Shown: positions 14,973 through 23,603 of the stretch, one piece after another
Layout of the letters: each line of letters opens with the position of its first letter
Position numbering within the stretch: the stretch's first letter is position 1
Assembly: GCA_031278025.1 (NCBI GenBank)
Contig: JAITLF010000226.1
Span: 1 to 24,897, forward strand
Direction: 5' to 3'
Length of the DNA stretch: 24,897 nucleotides
Origin: Treponema sp.
GTDB lineage: Bacteria; Spirochaetota; Spirochaetia; Treponematales; Breznakiellaceae
Translations under genes and position numbers: made by a program
The notes under the pieces: model-generated
What the model was told of the DNA's origin: nothing
The model's input: the letters and a program-made list of their open reading frames with translations, nothing else
The model's database searches: none

Positions 14973-15713
14973 ATGAAAATCACGAAAGAAGCGGTTGCCG
15001 GCTTTGCTGTGCTGGTGATCGTTGCTACGGGTCTGACTCTTTTTCTGAACATCCAAAAAAGCCGGGTCCGTAGCGGCATGGCTTCGCGGATTGCCGGGAT
15101 TTCCGGGCGGGGTGGACCTCCCGAAACCGTAGAGGGCCTGCGAAACGCCTTGGCCCTCTATGAGAAACGCATTGAAGCTCATGTCCGGGACGCGGCCCAG
15201 GTGGGGGTTTACTGGAAGATACTGGCCGTCCGTCTCCAGGACCGGGGGCTTCACCAGGAAGCCCTGGAAGCCCTGGAACAGGCCATGAACTACAACGCCG
15301 AAGATCCTGCCCTGCGGTATATGACGGGGATTTCCGCCGCCAGGGTGGCCAAGGGAACGCCGGAGACGATAGGCGAGGGTCGGCGGGACCGGTACTACGC
15401 CCTGTCGGAATCCGCATTCCTTACGGCCATCGATCTTGACGGGTCTTATAGCCGGCCCCGGTATGCCCTGGGAGTGCTGTATACCTTCGATCTTAATCGG
15501 CCCGGGGATGCCATTCCCCATCTGGTCCGGTTCCTGGAACTTTCGAAAAACGATGTGGACGGGATGTTTGTTCTTGCTCGGGCCTATTATATGATGTCTC
15601 AATACCGGGAAGCGATAGAACTCTATGATCGCATTCTTTCAATTACTAAAGATGTCGATAAGAAACAGGAAGCGGAACAGAACAAGCGGCATATAGAAGT
15701 ATATTATGGGTAG
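14973..15713 (+). CDS. Membrane-anchored TPR protein
   Basis: A 246-aa protein with one N-terminal membrane helix (about residues 8-27, AVAGFAVLVIVATGLTLFL) and then helix pairs of the tetratricopeptide type: VYWKILAVRLQDRGLHQEAL with EALEQAMNYNAEDP, SYSRPRYALGVLYTFDLNR with GDAIPHLVRFLELS, and VLARAYYMMSQYREAIELYD. TPR domains dock partner proteins; the soluble part probably faces the periplasm. GGCGGAG precedes ATG 14973. Its stop overlaps the dprA ATG. Placement between a recombinase and dprA gives no firm clue to its partner. Confidence 0.85.
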   Translation: MKITKEAVAGFAVLVIVATGLTLFLNIQKSRVRSGMASRIAGISGRGGPPETVEGLRNALALYEKRIEAHVRDAAQVGVYWKILAVRLQDRGLHQEALEALEQAMNYNAEDPALRYMTGISAARVAKGTPETIGEGRRDRYYALSESAFLTAIDLDGSYSRPRYALGVLYTFDLNRPGDAIPHLVRFLELSKNDVDGMFVLARAYYMMSQYREAIELYDRILSITKDVDKKQEAEQNKRHIEVYYG

Positions 15714-16668
15714 CGGACGGGGTCTTTTGGACCTAATCGTCCGGCAAATACCCGGGTATTCCGGCCCCTGCCGGATCAGGCTGTGTAATGAATTTGATAG
15801 GGAAGAAGACCTTGCCCGGCTGTCTAAAGAGGATATACTTCGAATTTTGGGAACGCCCCGAAGGGACTATCCCTGGAACATGGATGCTTTGAGGTTACAG
15901 GCCGAAAAAGACGACCGGGCGGCCCGGCAGCGGGGGATAGGGTGGGCTTCCTATGGAGAAAGCGCCTATCCGCCTCTGCTCCGGGAGCTTTACGATCCTC
16001 CGGTAGTGCTTTTTTACCGGGGAGCGCTTCCGGATCCGGAAAGACCCCTAGCGGCGGTGGTGGGAACCCGCCGACCTTCGGGGTACGCGGCGGGCCAGGC
16101 CTACGACATAGCCCGTGATTTGGGGCGCGGAGGTGTTCCCGTAGTATCGGGGCTTGCCCTGGGCATAGACGCCATGGCTCACCGAGGAAACTTGGCCGGG
16201 GGCGGGAAAACCATAGCGGTTTTGGGGTCCGGACCGGATATGGTGTTTCCCGCCACAAACCGGGGGGTAGCCCGGGCTATCCTCGAAAACGGCGGGGCCC
16301 TGATAAGCGAATACCCGCCGGGGACGGAGTCGGCTAAATGGCGCTTCCCCGCCCGGAACCGTATCATCGCCGCCCTGGCCCGTGGCATTCTTATCGTGGA
16401 AGCGCCGGCTTTATCGGGTGCCCTCATCACCGCTCAATTTGCCCTTGAACAGGGTAAGGATCTTTGGATAGCTTCCGCCGGGATAGCTTCGCCCTGGGGA
16501 GAAGGATGCCGTGCCCTGGCCGAAGACGGAGGACGGATTATAGAGGGGGCGAGAGAGATCCTCGTCGAATGGGACATTGAAATAAGCGGGGAAAATGTGG
16601 ATAGTATCCTTTCAGATGGATCTGCCGTGGCAGTGTCTCTGGCGCGTTCTCTGAATATACGGTTATGA
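15706..16668 (+). CDS. dprA: DNA-processing protein DprA
   Basis: A 320-aa member of the DprA/Smf family, which binds incoming single-stranded DNA during transformation and loads RecA. The Rossmann-like core is clear: YPPLLRELYDPPVVLFYRG, AVVGTRRPSGYAAGQA, VSGLALGIDAMAHRG, FPATNRGVARAI, LISEYPPGT, FPARNRIIAAL and EAPALSGALITAQFALEQG. An N-terminal helical region precedes it. The C-terminal winged helix found in many DprAs is not evident, as the protein ends soon after the core. No competence genes are nearby; the dprA-topA pair is a conserved neighbourhood in many bacteria. Confidence 0.95.
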   Translation: MGSGRGLLDLIVRQIPGYSGPCRIRLCNEFDREEDLARLSKEDILRILGTPRRDYPWNMDALRLQAEKDDRAARQRGIGWASYGESAYPPLLRELYDPPVVLFYRGALPDPERPLAAVVGTRRPSGYAAGQAYDIARDLGRGGVPVVSGLALGIDAMAHRGNLAGGGKTIAVLGSGPDMVFPATNRGVARAILENGGALISEYPPGTESAKWRFPARNRIIAALARGILIVEAPALSGALITAQFALEQGKDLWIASAGIASPWGEGCRALAEDGGRIIEGAREILVEWDIEISGENVDSILSDGSAVAVSLARSLNIRL

Positions 16669-16679
16669 GGGAAACAGGT

Positions 16680-18860
16680 ATGGCGGTAAAGCCCCAGACA
16701 AGGACGAGCGAAAAGAAAGCGCCCGGCAGGAAGAGCAGGGTGAAGAATCAGAATAAAAAGACCCTTGTCATTGTGGAATCTCCTCATAAAGCGGAAACTA
16801 TAGAGAAATACCTGGGATCCTCATTTACGGTAAAGGCCTGTAAGGGACACTTGATCGATCTTCCCAAATCCCGGATGGCCATAGATGTGGACCATGACTT
16901 TGCGCCTGAGTATATCACCGTTAGGGGCAGGGCTAAACTCCTTAAAGAGCTTCAGGGAGATGCCAGGAAAGCGGAGGCCGTACTCCTGGCCAGCGACCCG
17001 GACCGGGAAGGGGAGGCCATAGCCTGGCACCTTAAAAACGCCATCATGGCGAAGTCGGATAAGATTTCCATTCAACGGGTCAGTTTTGACGAGGTAACCC
17101 CCAACGCTGTCAGGGAAGCCCTGGCAAGGCCCAGGGTCATAGATGAGTCCATGGTAAACGCCCAAAAAGCCCGGCGGATATTAGACCGCCTGGTGGGATA
17201 TAATCTTTCCCCCTTGCTCTGGAAGAAGGTGAAGAACGGGCTTTCCGCCGGCCGGGTACAATCCGTGGCCCTGCGCCTTATCTGCGAACGGGAAAAGGAA
17301 GTTGAATCCTTCATCCCCGAAGAATACTGGACTCTTGACGCGGACTTCCGGGTGGGGCGTTCCATTTTTACCGCCCAGATGGTGTCCTGGCAGGGGAACA
17401 AGCCGGAACTCAGGAATGAGGTGGCAGTAAACGCCATTAAGGAGCAGGTTTCCAACACCGACTATGTGGTTTCGGACATCAGGGAGACCGAAAAGTCTAT
17501 CAAACCTAAGCCGCCGTTTACTACGTCCCAGCTCCAGCAAACCGCCGCCAACCGCCTGGGTTTTACGGGCAGAAAAACCATGCAAATTGCCCAGCAACTC
17601 TATGAGGGGGTAAACGTAGGCAGTTCCCGTGTGGGGCTTATTACCTACATGCGTACCGATTCGGTGAGAATTTCCCCGGTTGCTGTGGAAGAAGTCCGCG
17701 CCTGGATAGGGGAGAAGTATCCCCAGGACCTGCCGGAGAAGGCCCTGGAATACTCGGTGGGGAAAAAAGCCCAGGACGCCCATGAGTGTATACGCCCCAC
17801 CTACGTCATCTACACCCCCCGAGAGATGAAGGATCACCTCTCCAAGGATCAGCTTAAACTCTATTCTATCATCTGGGAACGCTTTGTATCAAGTCAGATG
17901 AAAAACGCCCGGACCAAGACCCAGAGCGCCGACATAAAGGCGGGGGGGGCGATCTTCCGCATTGCCGGAACTAAGGTCATCGAGAAGGGATTTTATAAGG
18001 TGATGAAACACCTGGTTTCCAAAGACGACAAGGGGAATCCCTATCCGGATTTGAAAATCGGGGATCACGTCGTGGTGGAAAATTTCCATTCCGAACAGCA
18101 CTTTACCCGGGGACCTTCCCGGTACACCGACGCTACCATTGTCGAAATCCTGGAAGAAAAAGGCATAGGCCGGCCTTCCACCTATGCCCCCATTATCTCG
18201 GTCTTGCAGGATCGCTACTACATAACCCGGTCCAGTAAGCAGCTTATCCCTACCATCCTGGGGAAGCTCATCAATAAGATGCTGGTGGAATACTTCCCTA
18301 ATGTGGTGGACGTGGACTTTACCGCTTCAATAGAAACCAAACTGGACGAGGTTGCCAAGGATGAGGTTAACTGGCTGGAAATAATCCGCGAGTTTTACGA
18401 TCCCTTTAAGGACCGGGTGGACAAGGTTGGGAAGAGCCTTGAATCCTACAAAGGTTCCTTGGATGAAAAAACAGACTATGTGTGCGAAAAGTGCGGCAAG
18501 CCCATGTTCAAGAAACTTGGCCGTTTCGGGTTCTTTCTTGCCTGTTCCGGTTTCCCCGAGTGTCGGAACACCAAATCTATTCCTCTGGCGAAATGCCCCA
18601 AATGCGGCGGGGACATCGTGGCCCGGAAAACACGGGGCCGGGGAAAGGAGTTTTTCGGGTGTACCAATTATCCTGACTGCGATTTTATCAGCCACTTTAA
18701 GCCTACCAACATCCAGTGTCCTCAATGCGGGCAGTTTCTGGTGGAAAAATACGACAAGAAAAACGGGTCCCATAAAGCCTGCATAAATCCGGAGTGTGAT
18801 TATCTCCATTCCGAGGACGGGGAAGAAGGCGAACCCAAGGGTGGTTTTGATGAAGAATAG
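16680..18860 (+). CDS. topA: DNA topoisomerase I
   Basis: A 726-aa type IA topoisomerase that relaxes negative supercoils. After a lysine-rich tail comes the TOPRIM domain with TLVIVESPHKAETIEKYLG and the metal-binding SDPDREGEAIAWH (about residue 105). Next are SAGRVQSVALRLI and the active-site tyrosine in LITYMRTDSVRIS (about residue 323). The C-terminus holds three four-cysteine zinc ribbons from about residue 600 (CEKCGKP, CPKCGGD, CPQCGQF with their second halves). I chose ATG 16680, with GAGGG 8 nt ahead; an ATG at 16665 overlaps the dprA stop but lacks a site. Confidence 0.97.
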   Translation: MAVKPQTRTSEKKAPGRKSRVKNQNKKTLVIVESPHKAETIEKYLGSSFTVKACKGHLIDLPKSRMAIDVDHDFAPEYITVRGRAKLLKELQGDARKAEAVLLASDPDREGEAIAWHLKNAIMAKSDKISIQRVSFDEVTPNAVREALARPRVIDESMVNAQKARRILDRLVGYNLSPLLWKKVKNGLSAGRVQSVALRLICEREKEVESFIPEEYWTLDADFRVGRSIFTAQMVSWQGNKPELRNEVAVNAIKEQVSNTDYVVSDIRETEKSIKPKPPFTTSQLQQTAANRLGFTGRKTMQIAQQLYEGVNVGSSRVGLITYMRTDSVRISPVAVEEVRAWIGEKYPQDLPEKALEYSVGKKAQDAHECIRPTYVIYTPREMKDHLSKDQLKLYSIIWERFVSSQMKNARTKTQSADIKAGGAIFRIAGTKVIEKGFYKVMKHLVSKDDKGNPYPDLKIGDHVVVENFHSEQHFTRGPSRYTDATIVEILEEKGIGRPSTYAPIISVLQDRYYITRSSKQLIPTILGKLINKMLVEYFPNVVDVDFTASIETKLDEVAKDEVNWLEIIREFYDPFKDRVDKVGKSLESYKGSLDEKTDYVCEKCGKPMFKKLGRFGFFLACSGFPECRNTKSIPLAKCPKCGGDIVARKTRGRGKEFFGCTNYPDCDFISHFKPTNIQCPQCGQFLVEKYDKKNGSHKACINPECDYLHSEDGEEGEPKGGFDEE

Positions 18861-19815
18861 CGTGAGTGTCCCGGTGGAGCGGAGGGAAGGCCCGCCTGCG
18901 GTTCGCATGAACATTCAATCCTTAAAAATGCGGGAGTACCTTACCTACCTCCGTTCCGTGCGGGGCGTATCGGTAGAAACACTACGCGCCTATACCCAGG
19001 ATCTTTCCCGTTTTGGGGATTATTGCGTGAATCATAACATCGATCCGGTTACTGCGGAAATCGGCGATGTGCGGGGGTTTATAGGCGAGGCAAGCTTCCA
19101 AGGGAACGCGGCGGTCAGCATTAATCGGGCGCTTTCTTCTATTCGAGGATTTTACCGCTGGCTTATCCGGATGAACATCCGAAAGGACGATCCTTCCGCC
19201 GCCCTGCGGAACCTCAAGATTCCCCTTTCCCTGCCGGTTTTTCTGTGGGAAAACGAAATGGCGGAATTCGCGGAACTCCCGGAAGAAAAGAAGATACTGT
19301 GGCCACCCCGGGACACGGCCCTGATCCTCATCATGTATTCTGCAGGCCTGCGTGTTTCCGAAGCCGCTTCTCTTTCACTGGGTTCTCTGGAACGGGATTT
19401 AAGCGGGGCCCGCGTAATAGGCAAGGGGAACAAGGAACGGTGCGTTTTCTTTTCCGAGGACGCGCGGACAGCCCTGGCGGATTGGATCTTGGTGCGCCCC
19501 ATCTGTATCCCTGCGGAACATCCCACGGACCGTCTTTTTATCAACCGACGGGGCGGCCCCATTTCTACCGGCGGTTTGCGGTGGATTATCTCCCGATACG
19601 CGGAGCAGTCCGGCCTGCATAAAAATGTGCATCCCCACGCCCTTCGCCACACCTTTGCTACTCACCTGGTCAATTCAGGATGTGATGTACGGGTGGTGCA
19701 GGAACTCCTGGGGCACGTGAGTCTTTCCACCACCCAGCGGTACACCCATGTGGATATTGAAGGGCTTAAACGGATTTATTCGGAGACACATCCCCACGGA
19801 TCGCGGGATGACTGA
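18850..19815 (+). CDS. xerC: Tyrosine recombinase XerC (CodV-like)
   Basis: A 321-aa Xer recombinase. The core-binding domain starts MREYLTYLRSVRGVSVETL, and the catalytic residues sit in YSAGLRVSEAASL, GKGNKERCVFF, PHALRHTFATHL, LLGHVSLSTTQ and RYTHVDIEGLKRIY. The last stretch, with a following THPHG, is more like XerC than XerD. In Bacillus subtilis the same place between topA and clpQ-clpY is held by codV, a XerC homologue. ATG 18850 has AAGG 9 nt ahead and overlaps the topA end by 11 bp; a later ATG at 18907 is possible. It should pair with the recombinase at 14047. Confidence 0.93.
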   Translation: MKNSVSVPVERREGPPAVRMNIQSLKMREYLTYLRSVRGVSVETLRAYTQDLSRFGDYCVNHNIDPVTAEIGDVRGFIGEASFQGNAAVSINRALSSIRGFYRWLIRMNIRKDDPSAALRNLKIPLSLPVFLWENEMAEFAELPEEKKILWPPRDTALILIMYSAGLRVSEAASLSLGSLERDLSGARVIGKGNKERCVFFSEDARTALADWILVRPICIPAEHPTDRLFINRRGGPISTGGLRWIISRYAEQSGLHKNVHPHALRHTFATHLVNSGCDVRVVQELLGHVSLSTTQRYTHVDIEGLKRIYSETHPHGSRDD

Positions 19816-19866
19816 GGGGTGGATGCCGATGAAGGACAGTTTTATAAAGAAATGAAAGGACATAAC

Positions 19867-20451
19867 ATGAATAGGATGGCGAGAAATAACAGTGTTTATG
19901 GCCCTGTGGACGTTGGACGTCCCATCGTCCGTTCTACCACCGTGATAGCGGTACGAAGGGACGGCAAAGTCGCCATGGCCGGCGATGGACAGGTAACCTT
20001 TGGGGAAACGGTGATGAAGAACAACGCCCGCAAGGTGAGGCGTCTTTTGGACGGCAAGGTACTCTGCGGTTTTGCCGGCGCGACTGCCGATGCCTTCACC
20101 CTCTTTGACCGTTTTGAGGCGAAACTCAAGGAATACTCCGGGGACCTTACCAGGGCGGCGGTAGAGCTGGCTCAGGAATGGCGTACCGATCGCAGCCTGA
20201 GACGCCTTGAGGCCATGCTCCTGGTGGCGGACAAAAGTAAGACCTTGCTTATATCCGGCACTGGGGATGTGATAGAACCGGCGGCCGATGCCTTGGCCAT
20301 AGGTTCAGGCGGTAATTATGCCTACGCGGCGGCTCTGGCCTACCTGGACGGAAGCTCTCTGACCGCGAAGGAAATCGCCGAGCGGAGTCTGAGCGTAGCG
20401 GGCGGCATTTGTATTTATACCAACAATCAGATCATCCTGGAGGAACTTTAA
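19867..20451 (+). CDS. hslV: ATP-dependent protease subunit HslV
   Basis: A 194-aa proteasome-like peptidase that forms a double hexamer working with HslU. The catalytic Thr pair is in [25 protein letters not shown], here given in parts as [10 protein letters not shown] and [29 protein letters not shown] and GSGGNYA are also typical. From ATG 19867 (AAAGGA 6 nt ahead) the nucleophile is Thr24, so a 23-residue pro-region must be removed, unlike Escherichia coli HslV, whose Thr follows the initiator Met. Starts at 19852 or 19819 would lengthen it further. The TAA stop overlaps the hslU ATG by one base. Confidence 0.96.
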   Translation: MNRMARNNSVYGPVDVGRPIVRSTTVIAVRRDGKVAMAGDGQVTFGETVMKNNARKVRRLLDGKVLCGFAGATADAFTLFDRFEAKLKEYSGDLTRAAVELAQEWRTDRSLRRLEAMLLVADKSKTLLISGTGDVIEPAADALAIGSGGNYAYAAALAYLDGSSLTAKEIAERSLSVAGGICIYTNNQIILEEL

Positions 20452-22019
20452 TGATACGTGAGAAGAAAAGCGAACAGAATCTAGATCGCCTGACCCCCCG
20501 GGAGATCGTCTTTGAATTGGATAAATATATCGTTGGACAGAAGAAAGCGAAGCGGGCGGTAGCTGTGGCCCTGCGGAACAGGATACGCAGGCTTAAAATT
20601 GATCCGGAACTTAGGGAAGACATAGCCCCCAAGAATATCCTCATGATAGGTCCCACGGGAGTTGGCAAGACCGAGATAGCCCGGCGGCTCGCGAAGCTGG
20701 CGGGTTCCCCGTTCATCAAGGTAGAGGCCACTAAGTACACCGAAGTCGGCTATGTAGGCCGGGACGTGGAATCTATGATCCGCGATCTTATGGCGGCAGG
20801 TGTTCAGATGGTAAAACAGGAGATGCAGGAATCCGTTACTGTGGAAGCCAAAAGGCGGGCCGCGGAAGCCCTGCTCGATCTGTTACTTCCGGGAACAGGG
20901 AAAAAGGCTAAGGCGGATAGTAAGCCGGGTACCGCGCCGGTGATACGGCCCATGGGGGTCTATTCCATTAATCCGGGTAATGAGAGCGGGTCCGGTCCCG
21001 CCCTCATGGGGGCGGCCATACAGGTAGGCATCCCGGTCCGGCAGGACAAGGCCGGCGAAGACAAGGGGACAGGGGACAATATTCTCCCGGAAGCGGAAGC
21101 CGAAGAAGCGGTTAACGACCGGAAGCGGGACAAGAACGACAATTCCCTCAGGGAGAAATTTAAGGCCTTGCTAAAGGACGGGAAACTCGAAGGCCGTATG
21201 GTAGAAATCACCGTGAGCCAGACCCCTCAGTTTCCCTCTATAGAGATGATGGGCGGCGGTCTGGAAGAGTTGGAATCAAGTCTTTCTGGGATAGCCGGGT
21301 TTTTTGGAGGCAACAAGAAGAAGAAGCTGGTTTCCGTAAGCCGCGCCCGGGAAATCCTTATCGCCGAAGAGACGGAAAAACTCATAGACCGGGATAGGGT
21401 GAGCGATGATGCCCGGCAGCGGGTGGAAGAGACGGGCATAGTCTTCATTGACGAGATAGACAAGATAGCGGTCAAGGGAGAGCGGGGCGGTGGTCCCGAC
21501 GTATCCCGGGAAGGAGTACAGCGGGACATACTCCCCATTGTGGAGGGGGCTACCGTTACCACTAAGTGGGGGCCGGTTAATACGGACCACATCCTCTTCA
21601 TCGCTGCCGGCGCCTTCAATGTGAGCAAACCTTCTGACCTGATCCCCGAACTTCAGGGCCGTTTCCCCCTGCGTGTGGAGTTGGAATCCCTGGGCAAGGA
21701 TGAATTCCTCAGGATACTCACGGAACCCAAGAACGCCCTGACCAAACAGTACATCGGGCTTTTGGCCACCGAGGGGGTGGACATTGAATTCGATTCGGAA
21801 GCGATAGAATATCTGGCGACTTTGGCTGCGGAGGTGAATTCCAAACTTGAGAACATAGGCGCTCGTCGGCTTCATACTATTATGGAAGCTCTGTTGGAAG
21901 ACCTTTCTTTTGAGGCGCCGGATATAAGCCCGGCCACAATTCCCATTACCAAGGCATACGTCAATGAGCGGCTTGCCGATTTGGTAACCGATCAGGATAT
22001 GGGGCGGTATATTTTATGA
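20451..22019 (+). CDS. hslU: ATP-dependent protease ATPase subunit HslU
   Basis: A 522-aa AAA+ unfoldase. Seen: LTPREIVFELDKYIVGQ, Walker A GPTGVGKTE (about residues 67-75), the pore motif KYTEVGYVGRDVE, Walker B VFIDEIDKIA (about 330), sensor region LQGRFPLRVEL, ENIGARRLHTIME and the C-terminal MGRYIL that inserts into HslV. It is about 80 residues longer than Escherichia coli HslU (443); the extra lies in the intermediate domain, about residues 145-235, rich in Gly, Asp, Glu and Lys. GGAGG 7 nt before ATG 20451 fixes the start. HslU selects and threads substrates into the HslV chamber. Confidence 0.96.
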   Translation: MIREKKSEQNLDRLTPREIVFELDKYIVGQKKAKRAVAVALRNRIRRLKIDPELREDIAPKNILMIGPTGVGKTEIARRLAKLAGSPFIKVEATKYTEVGYVGRDVESMIRDLMAAGVQMVKQEMQESVTVEAKRRAAEALLDLLLPGTGKKAKADSKPGTAPVIRPMGVYSINPGNESGSGPALMGAAIQVGIPVRQDKAGEDKGTGDNILPEAEAEEAVNDRKRDKNDNSLREKFKALLKDGKLEGRMVEITVSQTPQFPSIEMMGGGLEELESSLSGIAGFFGGNKKKKLVSVSRAREILIAEETEKLIDRDRVSDDARQRVEETGIVFIDEIDKIAVKGERGGGPDVSREGVQRDILPIVEGATVTTKWGPVNTDHILFIAAGAFNVSKPSDLIPELQGRFPLRVELESLGKDEFLRILTEPKNALTKQYIGLLATEGVDIEFDSEAIEYLATLAAEVNSKLENIGARRLHTIMEALLEDLSFEAPDISPATIPITKAYVNERLADLVTDQDMGRYIL

Positions 22020-22055
22020 TTTGAGACGCCGTTCCAAACCTCCGGAAGCCTTGGG

Positions 22056-22140
22056 CCCCTGGGGAAAAGTCCCCTTAGAGGGGTGGAACACGCAGAAGGC
22101 CGAAGCGAGGGGTCGGCAACGATGTTGCCGCGACTTCCTC
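22056..22140 (+). repeat. Two hairpins between hslU and flgB
   Basis: First: CCCCTGGGG (22056-22064) pairs with CCCC (22071-22074) and AGGGG (22079-22083), leaving a 4-nt bulge. Second: GGCAAC-gat-GTTGCC (22115-22129), extended imperfectly by GAGG/CCTC at the ends. Neither is followed by a T tract, so they are not standard terminators. They lie in the 207-bp gap that divides the protease genes from the flagellar genes and may mark an mRNA boundary or a REP-like repeat. Confidence 0.6.
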
Positions 22141-22176
22141 TCTCTCCTTAATTTTCAGAATTGAGGCATGTTTTCC

Positions 22177-22204
22177 TTAATCCGCGCTTCAAAAGTACCG
22201 ATGA
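22177..22204 (+). promoter_or_regulatory. Possible sigma28-like promoter for flgB
   Basis: TTAATCCG (22177-22184) and ACCGATGA (22197-22204) are 12 bp apart and faintly resemble the flagellar sigma28 pattern TAAAGTTT-N11-GCCGATAA. The CCGAT core is good but the -35 half is poor. A sigma70 -10 (TATATA at 22206-22211) is an alternative without a good -35. Confidence 0.25.
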
Positions 22205-22226
22205 ATATATAAGAGGAAAGAACCGA

Positions 22227-22643
22227 ATGAGTGTGAATACTTTTTCCAAGACGGTAGATTTGCTTCATCGGGGTATGGACGCGAATCTCGTCAGGCGGAA
22301 TGTTATCGCCAATAACATAGCGAACGCGGGGGTACCCAATTTCAAACGGTCGGAAGTCAATTTCGAGAGCGAGTTGAAGAAAGTTCTGAATACGGAAAAA
22401 CAGAAGCCGCCTCTGGAGTTGAAGTTGACCGATCCCCGGCACATTCCCAACTGGCGGGAACAGGATTACCGGGATGTGGAACCCCGGCGGGTGGTGGATT
22501 ACCTCAGCACCTCTCGGAACAATGGAAACAATGTTGACCCGGAACAGGAAGTCATGCTGGCCCTGGAAAATCAGATGACCTATACCCTCATGGCCCAGAG
22601 TCAGGCTTTTGAGTTCGCCCAGGTAGAATTAGCGTTGCGGTAG
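22227..22643 (+). CDS. flgB: Flagellar basal-body rod protein FlgB
   Basis: A 138-aa proximal rod protein, exported by the flagellar type III system, that joins the MS ring to the rod. Characteristic are the N-terminal LLHRGMDANLVRRNVIANN with NIANAGVPNFKRSEVNFE and the C-terminal DPEQEVMLALENQMTYTLM with AQSQAF. Length is normal. I chose ATG 22227, after AAGAGGAAAG; the longer frame from 22161 has no site and extends into non-conserved sequence. First gene of the flagellar set flgB-flgC-fliE-fliF. Confidence 0.95.
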   Translation: MSVNTFSKTVDLLHRGMDANLVRRNVIANNIANAGVPNFKRSEVNFESELKKVLNTEKQKPPLELKLTDPRHIPNWREQDYRDVEPRRVVDYLSTSRNNGNNVDPEQEVMLALENQMTYTLMAQSQAFEFAQVELALR

Positions 22644-22652
22644 GAGTAGGAT

Positions 22653-23114
22653 ATGGGACTTTTCAGTTCGATTAATATAGCGGCTTCCGGGATGAGCGCC
22701 GAGCGGTTCCGTACGGATGTGATCGCCGACAATATGGCCAACGTTTCAACTACCCGTACCGCCGAGGGGGGTCCTTTCAGGAGGAGCCGGGTAGTTTTGC
22801 GGCCTAGGGTGGAGGGACCCTACTGGAGGTCCCCTTTTCTTCCCGAATCGCTGGATAACGGCGTGGGCAAAGGGGTGCGGGTTGCGGAGGTGCAGAAAGA
22901 CTACACGACGGAACTTCGGTTGGTGTACGATCCTACCCATCCGGATGCCATCAAGACCGGTCCCCGGGCGGGATATGTGGAGATGCCCAATGTCGATATC
23001 GTTACCGAAATGGTTGATATGATTGCTGCGTCCCGGGCCTATGAGGCCAACGCTTCCATCGTGGAAGGTTACAAGGCCATGTTTTCACGGGCCCTGGACA
23101 TCGGCAGCAGATAA
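22653..23114 (+). CDS. flgC: Flagellar basal-body rod protein FlgC
   Basis: A 153-aa rod protein that stacks on FlgB. The N-terminal signature SSINIAASGMSAERFRTDVI with ADNMANVSTTRT and the C-terminal YVEMPNVDIVTEMVDMIAAS with RAYEANAS are both complete; the middle contains the variable YWRSPFLPESLDNGVGKGV segment. TAGGAG precedes the ATG with good spacing, and only 9 bp separate it from flgB. Confidence 0.96.
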   Translation: MGLFSSINIAASGMSAERFRTDVIADNMANVSTTRTAEGGPFRRSRVVLRPRVEGPYWRSPFLPESLDNGVGKGVRVAEVQKDYTTELRLVYDPTHPDAIKTGPRAGYVEMPNVDIVTEMVDMIAASRAYEANASIVEGYKAMFSRALDIGSR

Positions 23115-23139
23115 AATTTGAGTATAAGCGGAGGGGAAT

Positions 23140-23517
23140 ATGACTATTTACCGGCCTGAATTAGTAAACGGCGACAAGGTACCCATGACGGTAACCCATC
23201 CCAACCACCTGGTTTCCCTGAAACAGCCCTATGCGGCTTCGGGGCGCGCCATATCGGCTTTGGGGGAAAAGATTGGCGCCGAAGCGGTGATCCGTTCCGG
23301 TACTTTTGAAGACGCCATGCTCAAGGCCCTGGACAAGGTAAGCGGCCTGCAGCAGGAGTCGAGCAGTCTGGCCCAGGCGGCCATTACCGATCCCGATTCG
23401 GTGGATATTCACGACATAACTATTGCCCAGGCGCGGGCCAATATGTCCTTAAACATCACCAGAACCATACTGAGCCGTCTGGTTCAGGGCTGGAGGGATC
23501 TGATCAATACCAGATAG
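23140..23517 (+). CDS. fliE: Flagellar hook-basal body protein FliE
   Basis: A 125-aa protein that links the MS ring (FliF) to the rod. The conserved C-terminal part is visible: FEDAMLKALDKVSGLQQESS, AAITDPDSVDIHDITIAQAR and MSLNITRTILSRLVQGWRDL. The N-terminal 50 residues are longer than in many FliE proteins (around 100-110 aa) and not conserved. A GGAGGGG site precedes the ATG. Confidence 0.94.
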   Translation: MTIYRPELVNGDKVPMTVTHPNHLVSLKQPYAASGRAISALGEKIGAEAVIRSGTFEDAMLKALDKVSGLQQESSSLAQAAITDPDSVDIHDITIAQARANMSLNITRTILSRLVQGWRDLINTR

Positions 23518-23530
23518 CGCCGGCAGTTTT

Positions 23531-23549
23531 CCCGCCGTTCCGCGGCGGG
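23531..23549 (+). repeat. Stable GC hairpin between fliE and fliF
   Basis: CCCGCCG (23531-23537) and CGGCGGG (23543-23549) form a perfect 7-bp stem with a 5-nt loop in the 86-bp fliE-fliF gap. No T tract follows, so termination is unlikely. It may protect or process the mRNA. Confidence 0.6.
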
Positions 23550-23603
23550 GATCGTCTGCAGGCCGCCGCTTAAAGATAAAAGGTTCTTCTGGGGAGGGGA
23601 ATA

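Noticed and set aside
17181..17837. 218-aa minus-strand open frame within topA
   Set aside because: Shadow of topA, whose motifs and zinc ribbons define the true frame.
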